Notes: generated by a model from the sequence alone, not told the origin. 64,000 nt of DNA from CAVUMR01 sp963742715 (GCA_963742715.1 CAVUMR010000001.1:372001-436000); one strand, 5' to 3'. Shown: positions 41,025 to 51,228, numbered from the stretch's first letter. A program made the numbers and translations.

Positions 41025-41453
41025 ATGGCCGACGTCCGTCGCCTGCCGGGTCCGATCGCCGATATCTGGGACTGGCAGCTGTACGGCAACTGCCGCGGTC
41101 TGGACAGCTCGCTGTTCTTCCACCCGGACGGTGAACGGGGTCCGTCGCGTTCGCGACGGGAGAACGAGGCCAAGGCGATTTGCCATTCATGCCCGGTACG
41201 CGCCGAATGCGCCGCTCACGCCCTGAGGGTACGTGAGCCCTACGGCGTGTGGGGCGGGCTTAGTGAAGCCGATCGCATCCAGCTCCTCGACTCCGGCTGG
41301 GAAGACCTGGTCGACCGCCAGCAGGGACAGGTTGACCTGGTACGACTCGAAGCACGCCTGGACGCGCACGAGGGCATCCTCGACACGCCCACCCGGTTGC
41401 CGGCGCCACGGATCCGCGAGTTCGGCGGCGCTCGTACCGCGGTCGCCCGCTGA
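41025..41453 (+). CDS. whiB3: WhiB-family iron-sulfur regulator, WhiB3/WhiD type
   Basis: 142 residues. Four cluster-binding cysteines at 23, 53, 56 and 62 (C-x29-C-x2-C-x5-C) and the sigma-factor-contact turn GVWGGLSEADR follow the WhiB pattern. The segment LPGPIADIWDWQLYGNCRGLDSSLFFHPDGERG is characteristic of the WhiB3/WhiD subgroup, which binds a redox-sensitive [4Fe-4S] cluster and RNA polymerase SigA. Unlike the usual ~100-residue forms it has a ~45-residue C-terminal extension (LVRLEARLDAHEGILDTPTR). The ATG at 41025 follows GAGGAGGG. Divergent from bldM, whose product co-regulates development in Streptomyces; convergent with groEL. Confidence 0.93.
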   Translation: MADVRRLPGPIADIWDWQLYGNCRGLDSSLFFHPDGERGPSRSRRENEAKAICHSCPVRAECAAHALRVREPYGVWGGLSEADRIQLLDSGWEDLVDRQQGQVDLVRLEARLDAHEGILDTPTRLPAPRIREFGGARTAVAR

Positions 41454-41535
41454 GCGGTACACCCGCCGCGGGTTGACGGCCCACCGGAAGCGACCGCACC
41501 GGACGGACCACCGCATGCCGCGATGAATGTGTGAA

Positions 41536-41566
41536 GGGCGCCCCGGCCGATCCGGCCGGGGCGCCC
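41536..41566. terminator. Bidirectional terminator between whiB3 and groEL
   Basis: A perfect 14-bp inverted repeat, GGGCGCCCCGGCCG at 41536-41549 with its complement at 41553-41566 and a 3-nt loop, lies between the convergent genes. Confidence 0.85.
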
Positions 41567-41584
41567 TTGACGTGACAGGTCCGC

Positions 41585-43228
<1,644 letters not shown>

Positions 43229-43314
43229 CTGGTCCTCGAGTTCCCTTCACATGGATACGCCCCGGAGACAACCGCTCGCGCAGCTGGCTCCGGGGCGGTT
43301 TCCGCTCTAGTTGG

Positions 43315-43623
43315 TCACTTCTCCACGATTGCCAGCACGTCACGGGCCGAGAGAATCAAGTAGTCCTCACCGGAGTACTTGACCTCAGTGCCGCCGTACT
43401 TCGAGAAGATCACGACGTCGCCGACCTTCACGTCGACCGGAATACGGGTGCCCTTGTCGTCGAAACGGCCCGGGCCCACAGCGAGGACGGTGCCCTCCTG
43501 CGGCTTCTCCTTGGCGGTGTCGGGAATGACAATGCCCGACGCCGTGGTGGTCTCAGCTTCGTTGGCCTGGACCACAATGCGGTCCTCCAACGGCTTGATC
43601 GCAACCTTGGTCGCGGTGGTCAC
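43315..43623 (-). CDS. groES: Co-chaperonin GroES
   Basis: 102 residues, the normal length: KPLEDRIVVQANEAETTTASGIVIPD (mobile loop), EGTVLAVGPGRFDDKG, VGDVVIFSKYGGTEVKYSGEDYLIL. It caps the GroEL ring. It is the first gene of the operon; two CIRCE operators and a promoter lie upstream at 43720-43793, so repression by HrcA is expected. The ATG at 43623 follows GGAGGG. Confidence 0.97.
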   Translation of the reverse strand: MTTATKVAIKPLEDRIVVQANEAETTTASGIVIPDTAKEKPQEGTVLAVGPGRFDDKGTRIPVDVKVGDVVIFSKYGGTEVKYSGEDYLILSARDVLAIVEK

Positions 43624-43719
43624 GGGCAGACCCTCCTGGGGTACATCATCAGCATCTGACTGTGCCCGGCTGGGTCCGTCGTCGCGGGCGAACGGACTGC
43701 CGGTGCGGCGGTTTTAGTT

Positions 43720-43746
43720 CTGGCACCCTCTAGTCGAGAGTGCTAA
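43720..43746 (-). promoter_or_regulatory. CIRCE element 1 (HrcA operator), one arm degenerate
   Basis: GAGTGCTAA at 43738-43746 is a perfect CIRCE arm. The other arm, CTGGCACCC at 43720-43728, matches TTAGCACTC at 6 of 9 positions, and the spacer is the canonical 9 bp. It lies between the promoter and the groES start. Confidence 0.8.
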
Positions 43747-43753
43747 ACCGGAG

Positions 43754-43793
43754 GTTATGCCAGGGGTTAGCACTCCGTCAAGGAGAGTGCCAA
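43754..43793 (-). promoter_or_regulatory. groES promoter overlapped by CIRCE element 2
   Basis: TTAGCACTC (43767-43775), a 9-bp spacer and GAGTGCCAA (43785-43793) form a CIRCE element with one mismatch. On the complement, TTGACG (43776-43781) and CATAAC (43754-43759) are 16 bp apart and make a sigma-A-type promoter inside and beside the operator, so HrcA binding would block RNA polymerase directly. Confidence 0.88.
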
Positions 43794-43989
43794 CACGACA
43801 CGCCGCGACGTGGGCGGCGACGCCCGGCGACCGGCGCGTTCCCACCGGTACTTCGCATCCCGTACCGCGAGCCGGCACCGCCCGGGCCGGGGATTCGGCC
43901 GACCGGCTACTGTCCGGGGCCCGGATCGGGCACCATGACCGTAGCCGGGTGTCCCGCTCTCTCGGACCCGCTCTCTCGGAGGTGGTCGC

Positions 43990-44181
43990 ATGCACGCCAC
44001 GACCGGCGACCGCTTGCTCATGCACAGCAACAGCGTCGGCGTCCACGATCGGATCGGGACAGTCGTCGAGGTACGCGGCAACAACGGAGAGCCACCGTAT
44101 CTGGTCCGGTTCGCCGACGGCCGCGAGACGCTGGTGTACCCCGGTCCCGACTGCGTGATCAAGCCGGGCGGGTCCCGCTGA
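43990..44181 (+). CDS. DUF1918 protein
   Basis: 63 residues of the DUF1918 family: GDRLLMHSNSVGVHDRIGTVVEVRGNNGEPPYLVRFADGRETLVYPGPDCVI, a small SH3-like beta-barrel common in actinobacteria and of unknown function. The ATG at 43990 follows GGAGG by 7 nt. Divergent from groES and probably with its own promoter between 43800 and 43980. The methyltransferase gene follows 40 bp later and may be co-transcribed. Confidence 0.9.
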   Translation: MHATTGDRLLMHSNSVGVHDRIGTVVEVRGNNGEPPYLVRFADGRETLVYPGPDCVIKPGGSR

Positions 44182-44221
44182 CCGTCCCGCACTCCGTATG
44201 GCGGGCGTCGGTGCTGCTCGC

Positions 44222-45481
44222 ATGACTGACCGGACAGGCACGCCGCCGACCAGCCCTCCGACCACCGCGCCGGCGACCCCCGAACCCTTCGCGTTGTTGC
44301 GCACCCCGACCGGCGCCGCGGCGCTGGACGCCGCCCGGGACCTCGGCGCCATCGACCCGCTCACCGCCGCGGAACGGATGCGCGCGGCGGGGTACCCGGC
44401 CGACCTCGCCTCGGCCGCGCTCACCCAGGCCCGGCTGCGCGATCGCGCCGGCGCCAAGTTCGGCGCCGACGCCCAGCGCATGTACTTCACCCGGGACGGC
44501 CTGGAACAGGCCACCCGCCGGATCGTGGCGACCCGGCGGGCCGAGCGGCTGGCCGCGGCCGGGATCTCGCGCGTACTCGACCTGGGCTGCGGCATCGGTG
44601 CGGACACCATCGCGTTCGCGGCCGCCGGGCTGCGGGTGTACGCGGTCGACACCGATCCGGTCGCCGTCGCCGCCACCGGCGCGAACGCCGAAGCACTCGG
44701 CCTCGGCGCACACGTGACGACGATCTGCGCGGAAGCCGGCACGGTGGAGCTGGCCGGCGCCGATGCGGTGTTCTGCGACCCGGCCCGGCGCATCGACGGG
44801 CGCCGGGTCTTCAATCCGGACGCGTACTCCCCACCCTGGTCGTTCCTGCTCTCGCTGATGGACCGGGTACCGACGACCGTGCTCAAGCTCGGGCCGGGGA
44901 TCGATCACGACCGGCTGCCGGCCGGTACGGAGGCGGAGTGGGTGTCGGTACGCGGCGAGGTGGTGGAGGCAGCGCTCTGGTGCGGCCCGCTCGCCCAGGT
45001 ACCGCGGCGAGCCACGGTGCTGTCCGGCGGTACCGGGCCTGCCGGTGACACCGCCGCGGTCATGACCGGCACCGGGGATCGGGAAGCACCGGTCGGGCCG
45101 GTCCGCCGGTACCTGCTGGACCCGGACGGCGCGGTGGTACGCGCGCATCTCGTCGCCGAGCTCGCCGAGGTACTGGACGCGAATCTGGTCGACCCGACCA
45201 TCGCGTACCTCGCCGCGGACACCCCGACCGCGACCCGGTTCGGCCGGTGGTACGAGATCACCGACACGTTCCCGTTCTCGCTCAAGCGGCTCCGGGCGGT
45301 ACTGCGGGAGCGTGGCGTAGGCCGGGTCACGATCACCAAGCGCGGATCCGCGGTCGAGCCGGAGCGGCTGCGCCGGGATCTACGACTGTCCGGGCCGGAG
45401 GAGGCGACCGTGGTGCTGACCCGGGTGGCCGGGGCGCCCACGGTGCTGCTGGCCCGGCCGGTACCCGCGCCGGCCGGCTGA
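44222..45481 (+). CDS. Class I methyltransferase with THUMP-like C-terminal domain
   Basis: 419 residues. The N-terminal helical region includes LTAAERMRAAGYPADLASAALTQARLRDRAGAKF, followed by a Rossmann SAM-binding fold (VLDLGCGIGADTIAFAAAGLRVYAVDTDPVAVAATGANA, then an FCDPARR catalytic loop). The C-terminus (GRWYEITDTFPFSLKRLRAVLRERGVGRVTITKRGSAVEPERLRRDL) matches the THUMP-like domain of a conserved actinobacterial methyltransferase. An RNA substrate is likely, but the target is unknown. The start is probably ATG at 44222; ATG at 44198 in the same frame is possible, and neither has a strong ribosome site. Its end motif CCGGCTGACTGTGC recurs ~80 bp downstream. Confidence 0.82.
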   Translation: MTDRTGTPPTSPPTTAPATPEPFALLRTPTGAAALDAARDLGAIDPLTAAERMRAAGYPADLASAALTQARLRDRAGAKFGADAQRMYFTRDGLEQATRRIVATRRAERLAAAGISRVLDLGCGIGADTIAFAAAGLRVYAVDTDPVAVAATGANAEALGLGAHVTTICAEAGTVELAGADAVFCDPARRIDGRRVFNPDAYSPPWSFLLSLMDRVPTTVLKLGPGIDHDRLPAGTEAEWVSVRGEVVEAALWCGPLAQVPRRATVLSGGTGPAGDTAAVMTGTGDREAPVGPVRRYLLDPDGAVVRAHLVAELAEVLDANLVDPTIAYLAADTPTATRFGRWYEITDTFPFSLKRLRAVLRERGVGRVTITKRGSAVEPERLRRDLRLSGPEEATVVLTRVAGAPTVLLARPVPAPAG

Positions 45482-45583
45482 CTGTGCCGGCTCGCCGGCT
45501 TGACCTCATCGCGGCGACCGACCCGCGTTGGCCGGCTCACTTCACCTGCGCCGACCGGCTGACTGTGCGCTCCCCGATCGCGT

Positions 45584-45612
45584 TTGCCGGCTAGTACGTA
45601 ATACCGTAATAT
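45584..45612 (+). promoter_or_regulatory. Leaderless promoter of the ArsR gene with overlapping direct repeats
   Basis: TTGCCG (45584-45589), 17 bp, then TAATAT (45607-45612), 6 nt before the GTG start: a well-formed leaderless promoter. GTAATA occurs at 45598-45603 and 45606-45611, across the -10, and could be the regulator's own operator. The same word TACGTAATA occurs upstream of pssA at 22053-22061. Confidence 0.75.
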
Positions 45613-45618
45613 CCGGTT

Positions 45619-46182
45619 GTGGTTGTCGATTCTGCTGGTCACGGGCCTGAGCTGACCGACCGGGTCCGCGAGCTGGAGACCCGGCTCGCCGCGCTGGAGC
45701 GGGCTGTGCCGGCGGTGCGACCCGACGACGACGTCGACCCGAGGGGGGTCGACGTCCCAGCGGAGCCGGACAGCGAGCAGGACACGTTCTGGGTCCTGCA
45801 CGGGCTCAAGGAGCGAATCCCGGAGCCGGGTGCGGTGCTGTTCGCCGGCGCGGTCCGGCTGCCGGCCGGGGAGCGCGTCGAGTGGCAGCAGGGTGTGGAA
45901 ACCGACGCGGTGGTACACGCCGACTGGAGCACCAGCGCGGAGGTGCTCGCCGCGCTCGGCCATCCGGTACGGCTCGCCCTGCTGCGCGAGGTGCTGCAGG
46001 GCGTACGGACCTCGACCGAGCTCGGCGCGGTCGAGGGGCTCGGTACCTCCGGGCAGCTCTACCACCACCTGCGCCCGTTGCTCGCCACCGGCTGGCTGCG
46101 CTCGGTCGGACGCGGGCGGTACGAGGTTCCGGCGGTACGGGTGATCCCGCTGCTCGCGATCATCACGGCCGCGCAGCGGTGA
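45619..46182 (+). CDS. ArsR-family winged-helix regulator
   Basis: 187 residues: a charged N-terminus with a short predicted coiled coil (LTDRVRELETRLAALERAV), a middle segment (TFWVLHGLKERI, GAVLFAGAVRL), and a C-terminal winged helix (SAEVLAALGHPVRLALLREVLQGVRTSTELGAVEGLGTSGQLYHHLRPLLATGWLRSVGRGRYEV). No cysteine metal site is seen. The GTG at 45619 lies 6 nt after TAATAT, a leaderless start. It is followed by a membrane M23 peptidase gene, its likely target or operon partner. Its last codons and stop are tandemly copied downstream. Confidence 0.87.
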   Translation: MVVDSAGHGPELTDRVRELETRLAALERAVPAVRPDDDVDPRGVDVPAEPDSEQDTFWVLHGLKERIPEPGAVLFAGAVRLPAGERVEWQQGVETDAVVHADWSTSAEVLAALGHPVRLALLREVLQGVRTSTELGAVEGLGTSGQLYHHLRPLLATGWLRSVGRGRYEVPAVRVIPLLAIITAAQR

Positions 46183-46280
46183 GCGGTCGCCCGGCCGCAC
46201 AGCGGTGAGCGGTCGCGCGGCGGTGAGCGGGAGCCTGGTCGTGTGGCGGTGAGCTGTCGCCCGGCCGTGCGGCGATGAGG
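46174..46280. repeat. Degenerate tandem copies of the ArsR gene end
   Basis: GCGGTGAGC, which includes the ArsR stop codon at 46180-46182, occurs at 46176, 46202, 46220 and 46246, with GCGATGAGG at 46272. Most spacings are 26 bp and one is 18. The copies fill the gap to the M23 peptidase gene. Confidence 0.85.
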
Positions 46281-46321
46281 CGAGCCGAGGAAATGGAAGG
46301 ACCGGAAAGGATGAGGTACGG

Positions 46322-47155
46322 ATGAACGTCGGAACGATCTGCGCGCGGATCCGGATGCCGTTGCTCTGGGCCGGTGTGCTGGCGATTCTGGCCAGCACGG
46401 TGATCGACCTACCGGGGCTGATCGGGCTCGTGCTGCTGGTCCTCGGGCTGGCGCTGTACTTCCGGATCGGCACGGTACGCGCGGCACCGGTGGTGCTCCG
46501 GTCGCCGGTCGCCGGCCGGTGGGAGCCGGTGAACAGCCCCACCGACCGGGTACCCAGCCACGGTCTGCACGCCTACGGCCAGACGTACGCGGTGGATCTG
46601 GTGCATGTGCCGGCGGATCGGGAACGACCGGCGTTCGGGTGGTCGCCGCTCAGCCGGCCACCGGAGGACTTCCCGGCGTACGGCCAGCCGGTGTACGCGC
46701 CGGCCGACGGCACGGTCGTGCGGGTACACGGCCGCGCCCGGGACCACCGCAGCCGCAACTCGTGGCCGGCGCTGATCGCGCTGCTGGTGGTCGAGGCGGG
46801 CGGTCGCGAGCTGCTCGGACCGAGGTTCATCCTCGGCAACCATCTGGTGATCGACCTCGGCGACGGCCGGTACGCGCTGCTCGCGCACCTGCGTCACGGC
46901 TCCCTGCGGGTGTCCGCGGGCGACCGGGTCACGGCCGGGCAGCAGCTGGCCGAGTGCGGCAACACCGGCAACTCGACCGAGCCGCACCTGCACTTCCAGG
47001 TGATGGACTCGCCGCGGGTGCTGTTCGCGGCCGGCTTGCCGATCGGGTTCGACCGGTACACCGTCGACGGCGCCGCGAGCGCCGGCATGCCCCGCAACGG
47101 TGAGGCGTTCGACGCGCCGGCACCCGCGGCCACGACCGGTACGGCAGGTGCCTGA
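46322..47155 (+). CDS. Membrane-anchored M23 family peptidase
   Basis: 277 residues. Two N-terminal hydrophobic segments (MPLLWAGVLAILASTVIDL and LIGLVLLVLGLALYF) place the C-terminal domain at the membrane. The M23 domain has SHGLHAYGQTYAVDLV (HxxxxxxxD region), ALLAHLRHGSLRV and HLHFQV, so zinc ligands look intact. It probably trims peptidoglycan, although ArsR-linked M23 proteins may instead act as peptidase-like regulators. The ATG at 46322 follows GGATGAGG. It is paired with the ArsR gene across the repeat-filled spacer. Confidence 0.86.
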   Translation: MNVGTICARIRMPLLWAGVLAILASTVIDLPGLIGLVLLVLGLALYFRIGTVRAAPVVLRSPVAGRWEPVNSPTDRVPSHGLHAYGQTYAVDLVHVPADRERPAFGWSPLSRPPEDFPAYGQPVYAPADGTVVRVHGRARDHRSRNSWPALIALLVVEAGGRELLGPRFILGNHLVIDLGDGRYALLAHLRHGSLRVSAGDRVTAGQQLAECGNTGNSTEPHLHFQVMDSPRVLFAAGLPIGFDRYTVDGAASAGMPRNGEAFDAPAPAATTGTAGA

Positions 47156-47205
47156 CCGCTCCCGGCCCGCGTCGACCAGCCGGGCCGGCGGTAATGTCCG
47201 CACTC

Positions 47206-47685
47206 GTGGCTGGCCGTGGTACCCCGGCGACCGCGCTGCTGGTACGGCAGCGGGTCGCTCATCGGGTACACGAGTACGCGCATGATCCGAAGGCCGGGTC
47301 GTACGGTCAGGAAGCCGCCGACGCGCTGCGGGTGGCGCCGGCCCGGGTGTTCAAGACGCTGGTCGCCGAGGTGGACGGCGCGCTGACCGTGGCGGTCGTA
47401 CCGGTCACCTCCAGCCTCGACCTGAAAGCACTGGCCGCGGCGGTCGGCGGGAAGCGCGCGGCGATGGCCGATCCGGCCGGTGCCGAGCGCGCCACCGGTT
47501 ACGTACGGGGCGGCATCAGCCCGCTCGGGCAACGCAAGCCGCTGCCGACCGTGGTCGACCAGTCGGCCACGGACTTCGAAACGGTGTACGTCAGTGCCGG
47601 CCGGCGCGGGCTCGAACTCGAGCTCGCGCCGGCCGACCTGATCACCCTCACCGGCGCCACGGTAGCCCCGATCGCCACCCCCTGA
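47206..47685 (+). CDS. ybaK: YbaK/EbsC-type aminoacyl-tRNA deacylase
   Basis: 159 residues of the YbaK/EbsC fold: HEYAHDPKAGSYGQEAADALRVAPARVFKTLV with the conserved catalytic Lys in FKTLV, then VAVVPVTSSLDLKALA and RATGYVRGGISPLGQRKPLPTVVDQSA (GGISP motif). It removes Cys from mischarged Cys-tRNA(Pro). The start chosen is GTG at 47206 because TAATGT (47192-47197) lies 8 nt upstream; the in-frame ATG at 47194 falls inside that -10 box. Convergent with the ABC exporter genes. Confidence 0.88.
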   Translation: MAGRGTPATALLVRQRVAHRVHEYAHDPKAGSYGQEAADALRVAPARVFKTLVAEVDGALTVAVVPVTSSLDLKALAAAVGGKRAAMADPAGAERATGYVRGGISPLGQRKPLPTVVDQSATDFETVYVSAGRRGLELELAPADLITLTGATVAPIATP

Positions 47686-47749
47686 CCGGGCCTGCGGCGC
47701 CAGCGGCCGGCGGCACCAGCGCGTGGTCGCGCCCGCGCGGCCGGCCGGT

Positions 47750-49510
47750 TCAGCGGGCCGGAGTCGCCTCGGGCACGCCGTGCCAGGAGTCCCACAGCGC
47801 GGCGTACTCCCCACCCGCCTCGACCAGCTCGTGGTGGCTGCCCAGCTCGGTGATCCGACCGTCGGACACCACCGCCACCCGGTCCGCGTCGTGCGCGGTC
47901 TGCAACCGGTGCGCGATCGCGATGACGGTACGACCGGTCAGCACCGCGTCGAGCGACCGCTCCAGCCGCCTCGCCGCGCGCGGGTCGATCAGCGACATCG
48001 CCTCGTCCAGTACCAGCGTGTGCGGATCGGCCAGCACCAACCGGGCCAGCGCCAACTGCTGCGCCTGCGCGGCGGATACCGCGTGCCCGCCCGAGCCGAC
48101 CTGCGTGGTCAGCCCGTCCGGCAGCGCGTCCACCCAGTCCAGCGCGTCCACGGCCGCGAGCGCCGCGCGTACCTCCGCCTCCGGAGCGTCCATCCGGGCC
48201 AGCGCGACGTTGTCCCGGACCGTACCCACGAACACGTGGTGTTCCTGGGTGACCAGGGCGACGTGCCCACGCAGGTCGTCCAGCGGCAGTTCGGTCAGGC
48301 CGACGCCGCCGACCGTGACCGATCCGGTGCGCGGACCGTGGATGCCGGCGAGCAGCCGGCCCAGGGTCGACTTGCCGGCCCCGCTCGGCCCCACCATCGC
48401 CAACCGTTCGCCCGGGCGTACCACCAGGTCGACGCCGTGCAGGACGTCCCGACCGGCCACGTACGCGTACCGGACGTCGTCGGCGACCAGCCTGTCGCCG
48501 GCCGGCTCGCGCCCGGACGGGGTCCGGTCGTCGGGTACCACGGACACGCCGAGCAGCCGCGCCAGCGACGCGCCACCCACCTGCAGCTCGTCCAGCCAGG
48601 ACAGCAGCCGGTCCACCGGGTCGATCAGCTGCACGACGTACAGCGTGGCCGCGGTGACCTGCCCCAGTGTCACCCAGCCGTGGATGTACTCGAAGCCACC
48701 GATCGCCAGCGTCGCGGCTATCGGGATCACGTAGCCGACCTCGGCGCACGGGAAGTACACCGTGCGCAGCCTCAACGTGTACCGCTCGGCCGCCCAGGAG
48801 CGGCTGATGTCCTTGTCGGTACGCGCGTTCCGCCGGTCGGCCAGCCGCAGCGCCTCGATCGTGCGGGCGCCTTCGACCGTCTCGGCGAGACCCTCGTTGA
48901 TGTCCGCGTACGCCGCGTTCTCGCGCAGGTAACCGGCCGGCGCACGGCGCAGGTACCACCGGGTGGCGGCCCACAGCAGCGGTACCGCGAGCAGGCACGG
49001 CAACGTCAGCAGTGGTCCGACCAGCACCAGCGCGCCGAGCGTGAGCGCGACCGTGACCAGCGCGATGAGGGTCTCCGGCACCGCGAAGCGGACGCTGCGC
49101 GACAGCGTGTCCACGTCCCGGGAGGTACGGGTGAGCAGGTCACCGGTACCGGCCCGCTCCACTGTGGACAGCGGCAGGGCCAGTACCCGCTTGACGAAGT
49201 CCTCCCGCAGCTCGGCCAGTATCCGCTCGCCCAACCGGAACGAGACCAGCCGGGCGTACCGGGTGAGTACCGACTGCACCAGCAGGAACGCCGCGATCGC
49301 CAGTACCACCCGGTCGACGGTGGCCCGGGTGGTACCGCGCTGCACCCCCTCGACCAGCTCGCCGATCAGCCGCGGCGCGGCCAACCCGCTGATCGCGGCG
49401 GTCACGTGCAGGGCGAGTGCTCCCCCGAGCGCGCCCGGATGGCGACGGAACAGCTCGCGGGCGTACCGCCGTACCTGGGTGGCGTCGGCCACCGGCAGGA
49501 TCTGCCTCAT
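47750..49510 (-). CDS. ABC exporter subunit B (catalytically competent ATPase)
   Basis: 586 residues: a six-helix exporter membrane domain (about 1-320) and a nucleotide-binding domain. Walker A is intact (GPSGAGKST), Walker B with catalytic Glu is intact (HTLVLDEAMSLID) and the switch His is intact (AIAHRL). The ABC signature is altered to VSAAQAQQLALAR instead of LSGGQ. Its partner (49507-51228) shows the opposite pattern, so together they make one working and one dead ATP site, as in heterodimeric drug or lipid exporters. Its ATG overlaps the partner's stop (ATGA), giving 1:1 expression. The substrate is unknown. Confidence 0.9.
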   Translation of the reverse strand: MRQILPVADATQVRRYARELFRRHPGALGGALALHVTAAISGLAAPRLIGELVEGVQRGTTRATVDRVVLAIAAFLLVQSVLTRYARLVSFRLGERILAELREDFVKRVLALPLSTVERAGTGDLLTRTSRDVDTLSRSVRFAVPETLIALVTVALTLGALVLVGPLLTLPCLLAVPLLWAATRWYLRRAPAGYLRENAAYADINEGLAETVEGARTIEALRLADRRNARTDKDISRSWAAERYTLRLRTVYFPCAEVGYVIPIAATLAIGGFEYIHGWVTLGQVTAATLYVVQLIDPVDRLLSWLDELQVGGASLARLLGVSVVPDDRTPSGREPAGDRLVADDVRYAYVAGRDVLHGVDLVVRPGERLAMVGPSGAGKSTLGRLLAGIHGPRTGSVTVGGVGLTELPLDDLRGHVALVTQEHHVFVGTVRDNVALARMDAPEAEVRAALAAVDALDWVDALPDGLTTQVGSGGHAVSAAQAQQLALARLVLADPHTLVLDEAMSLIDPRAARRLERSLDAVLTGRTVIAIAHRLQTAHDADRVAVVSDGRITELGSHHELVEAGGEYAALWDSWHGVPEATPAR

Positions 49511-51228
49511 TCGTCCGCCTCCCCTCTCGTCACCACCGCGCGGTAGCGCGCGTCGGTCGCCAACAACTGCCGGTGGCCGCCTTCGGCCACCACCGCACCC
49601 TCGGCCACGTAGGCCACCCGGTCGGCCCGGTCGAGTACCAGCGGGCTGGTACTGAACACCACCGTGGTACGCCCGGCCCGCGCCGGCGCGAGCCGTTCGG
49701 CGATCCGCGCCTCGGTGTGGGCGTCCACCGCCGAGGTGGGTTCGACCAGCACCAACACGTCCGGATCGGCGATCAGGGCGCGGGCCAGGATCAGCCGTTG
49801 CCGCTGCCCGCCGGAGAACGACCGGCCCCGCTCGTCCACCTCCTCGGCCAGCCCGTCGGGCAGCGCCGCCACCACGTCGTGCGCGCTCGCCGCGGCCAGC
49901 GCGTCGTCGATCGTGGCGTCGTCGGCGGTACCGGACCGGTCCAGCTCGTCCCGCAACACCCCGCTGAACAGTTGCGCGCCGCTGTCGGCGATCAGGATGT
50001 GCTCGCGTACGGCGGCCACCGCCAGCCGGTCCAGCGGCACCCCGCGCCAGCGCACTTCTCCGTCGGTGTACCGGCCGAGCCGGTCCGCCAGCGCGGTCGC
50101 GTCCGCCGGATCGGCGCAGGCCACCGCGGTGACCGTGCCGGCCGGTACGGCCAGGCCGCTGGTCACGTCGACCAGTTCGGCCGCGCCCGTCTCCACCGGA
50201 GCCGGTACCGGTTGCGGAGTCGCCGGGTCGCGGATCTCGGGCCGCAGGCCGAGCAGCCGGACGATCCGGCGGGACGCGACCAGTCCACGGGTCACCTTGT
50301 CGGCGGCTTCGGTGGCGGTACGCAGCGGCGAGACGAGGAACGCGGCGTACCCGTAGAACGCCACCAGCTCGCCCGCGCTGATCTTCCCGGCCAGCGCGAA
50401 CCGGGCGCCGAGCCAGGTGACCATCACGACGAAGATGCCCGGCAGCAGGATCTGCGTCGCGTCGAGCAGCGACTCGACCCCGGCCACCCGCACCCCGGCC
50501 CGGCGTACCTTCTGCGACTGGACCCGGAACCGGTCGGCGAACGCGTCCTCGCCGCCGACCCCGCGCAGTACCCGCAGCCCCGCCACGATGTCGTTGGCAT
50601 GGGTCGCGAGCTCGCCGGTCAGCTCCCGCTGGGCGTGCTGGCGGTGATGCAGCGGCCGCAGCAACGGCGCGATGACCAGCATCAACGCGGGTACCCCGAT
50701 CAGCACCAACAGGCCGAGCGGTACCGACGCGCGCAGCAGGATGACCGCGACCACCGCGAACGCCACCACCGCGCCGGCCATCCGGGCGCTGATCTCGGTC
50801 GCGTTGCCGATCTGGGCGATGTCGGTCGCCCCGATGCTGACCACCTCACCGGTGGCCATCCGCTTGGGCAGGGTGGCGCCGAGCGTGGCGGTATGCCGGA
50901 CGGTCACCTGCACGGTCCGGTACGCCGCGGTCAACCAGTTGCTTACCGCGCACCGGTGCCGGAAGATCCCGGCCACCGCTTGCAGGACGCCCAGCCCGAA
51001 CACGATGGCCGACCAGACGAGCAGCGCGGCGCCGTCCCGCTGCGCCACACCGGTGTCGATGGCGCGGCCGATGGCCGCGGGTACGAACGCCTGGCTGACC
51101 ATCCACACGATGCCGAAAGCCATTCCGGCCACCATCGACGACAGTTGGCCGCGCACCACCCAGAACAGATACCGGGCAGGTGAGCGGCTGTCGGGAACGC
51201 CTGGATCGGCGAGTGGAAGCTGACGCAT
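49507..51228 (-). CDS. ABC exporter subunit A (degenerate ATPase)
   Basis: 573 residues with an exporter membrane domain and a nucleotide-binding domain that has lost its own catalysis. The P-loop region reads TAVACADPADATALADRLG with no GxxGxGKS/T, Walker B is VLVLVEPTSAVD with the Asp replaced, and the switch-His position is FSTSP. Its signature motif is intact (FSGGQRQRLILARAL), so it can complete the active site formed by subunit B's Walker A. The start is uncertain: ATG at 51228 (MRQLPLADPG) follows TAGCGT by 11 nt; GTG at 51300 is an alternative that would begin within the 61-bp repeat. First gene of the two-gene operon. Confidence 0.88.
   Translation of the reverse strand: MRQLPLADPGVPDSRSPARYLFWVVRGQLSSMVAGMAFGIVWMVSQAFVPAAIGRAIDTGVAQRDGAALLVWSAIVFGLGVLQAVAGIFRHRCAVSNWLTAAYRTVQVTVRHTATLGATLPKRMATGEVVSIGATDIAQIGNATEISARMAGAVVAFAVVAVILLRASVPLGLLVLIGVPALMLVIAPLLRPLHHRQHAQRELTGELATHANDIVAGLRVLRGVGGEDAFADRFRVQSQKVRRAGVRVAGVESLLDATQILLPGIFVVMVTWLGARFALAGKISAGELVAFYGYAAFLVSPLRTATEAADKVTRGLVASRRIVRLLGLRPEIRDPATPQPVPAPVETGAAELVDVTSGLAVPAGTVTAVACADPADATALADRLGRYTDGEVRWRGVPLDRLAVAAVREHILIADSGAQLFSGVLRDELDRSGTADDATIDDALAAASAHDVVAALPDGLAEEVDERGRSFSGGQRQRLILARALIADPDVLVLVEPTSAVDAHTEARIAERLAPARAGRTTVVFSTSPLVLDRADRVAYVAEGAVVAEGGHRQLLATDARYRAVVTRGEADE

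Noticed and set aside
47194..47205. ATG at 47194 as ybaK start
   Set aside because: It falls in a TAATGT -10 box that positions a leaderless GTG at 47206; retained only as an alternative.
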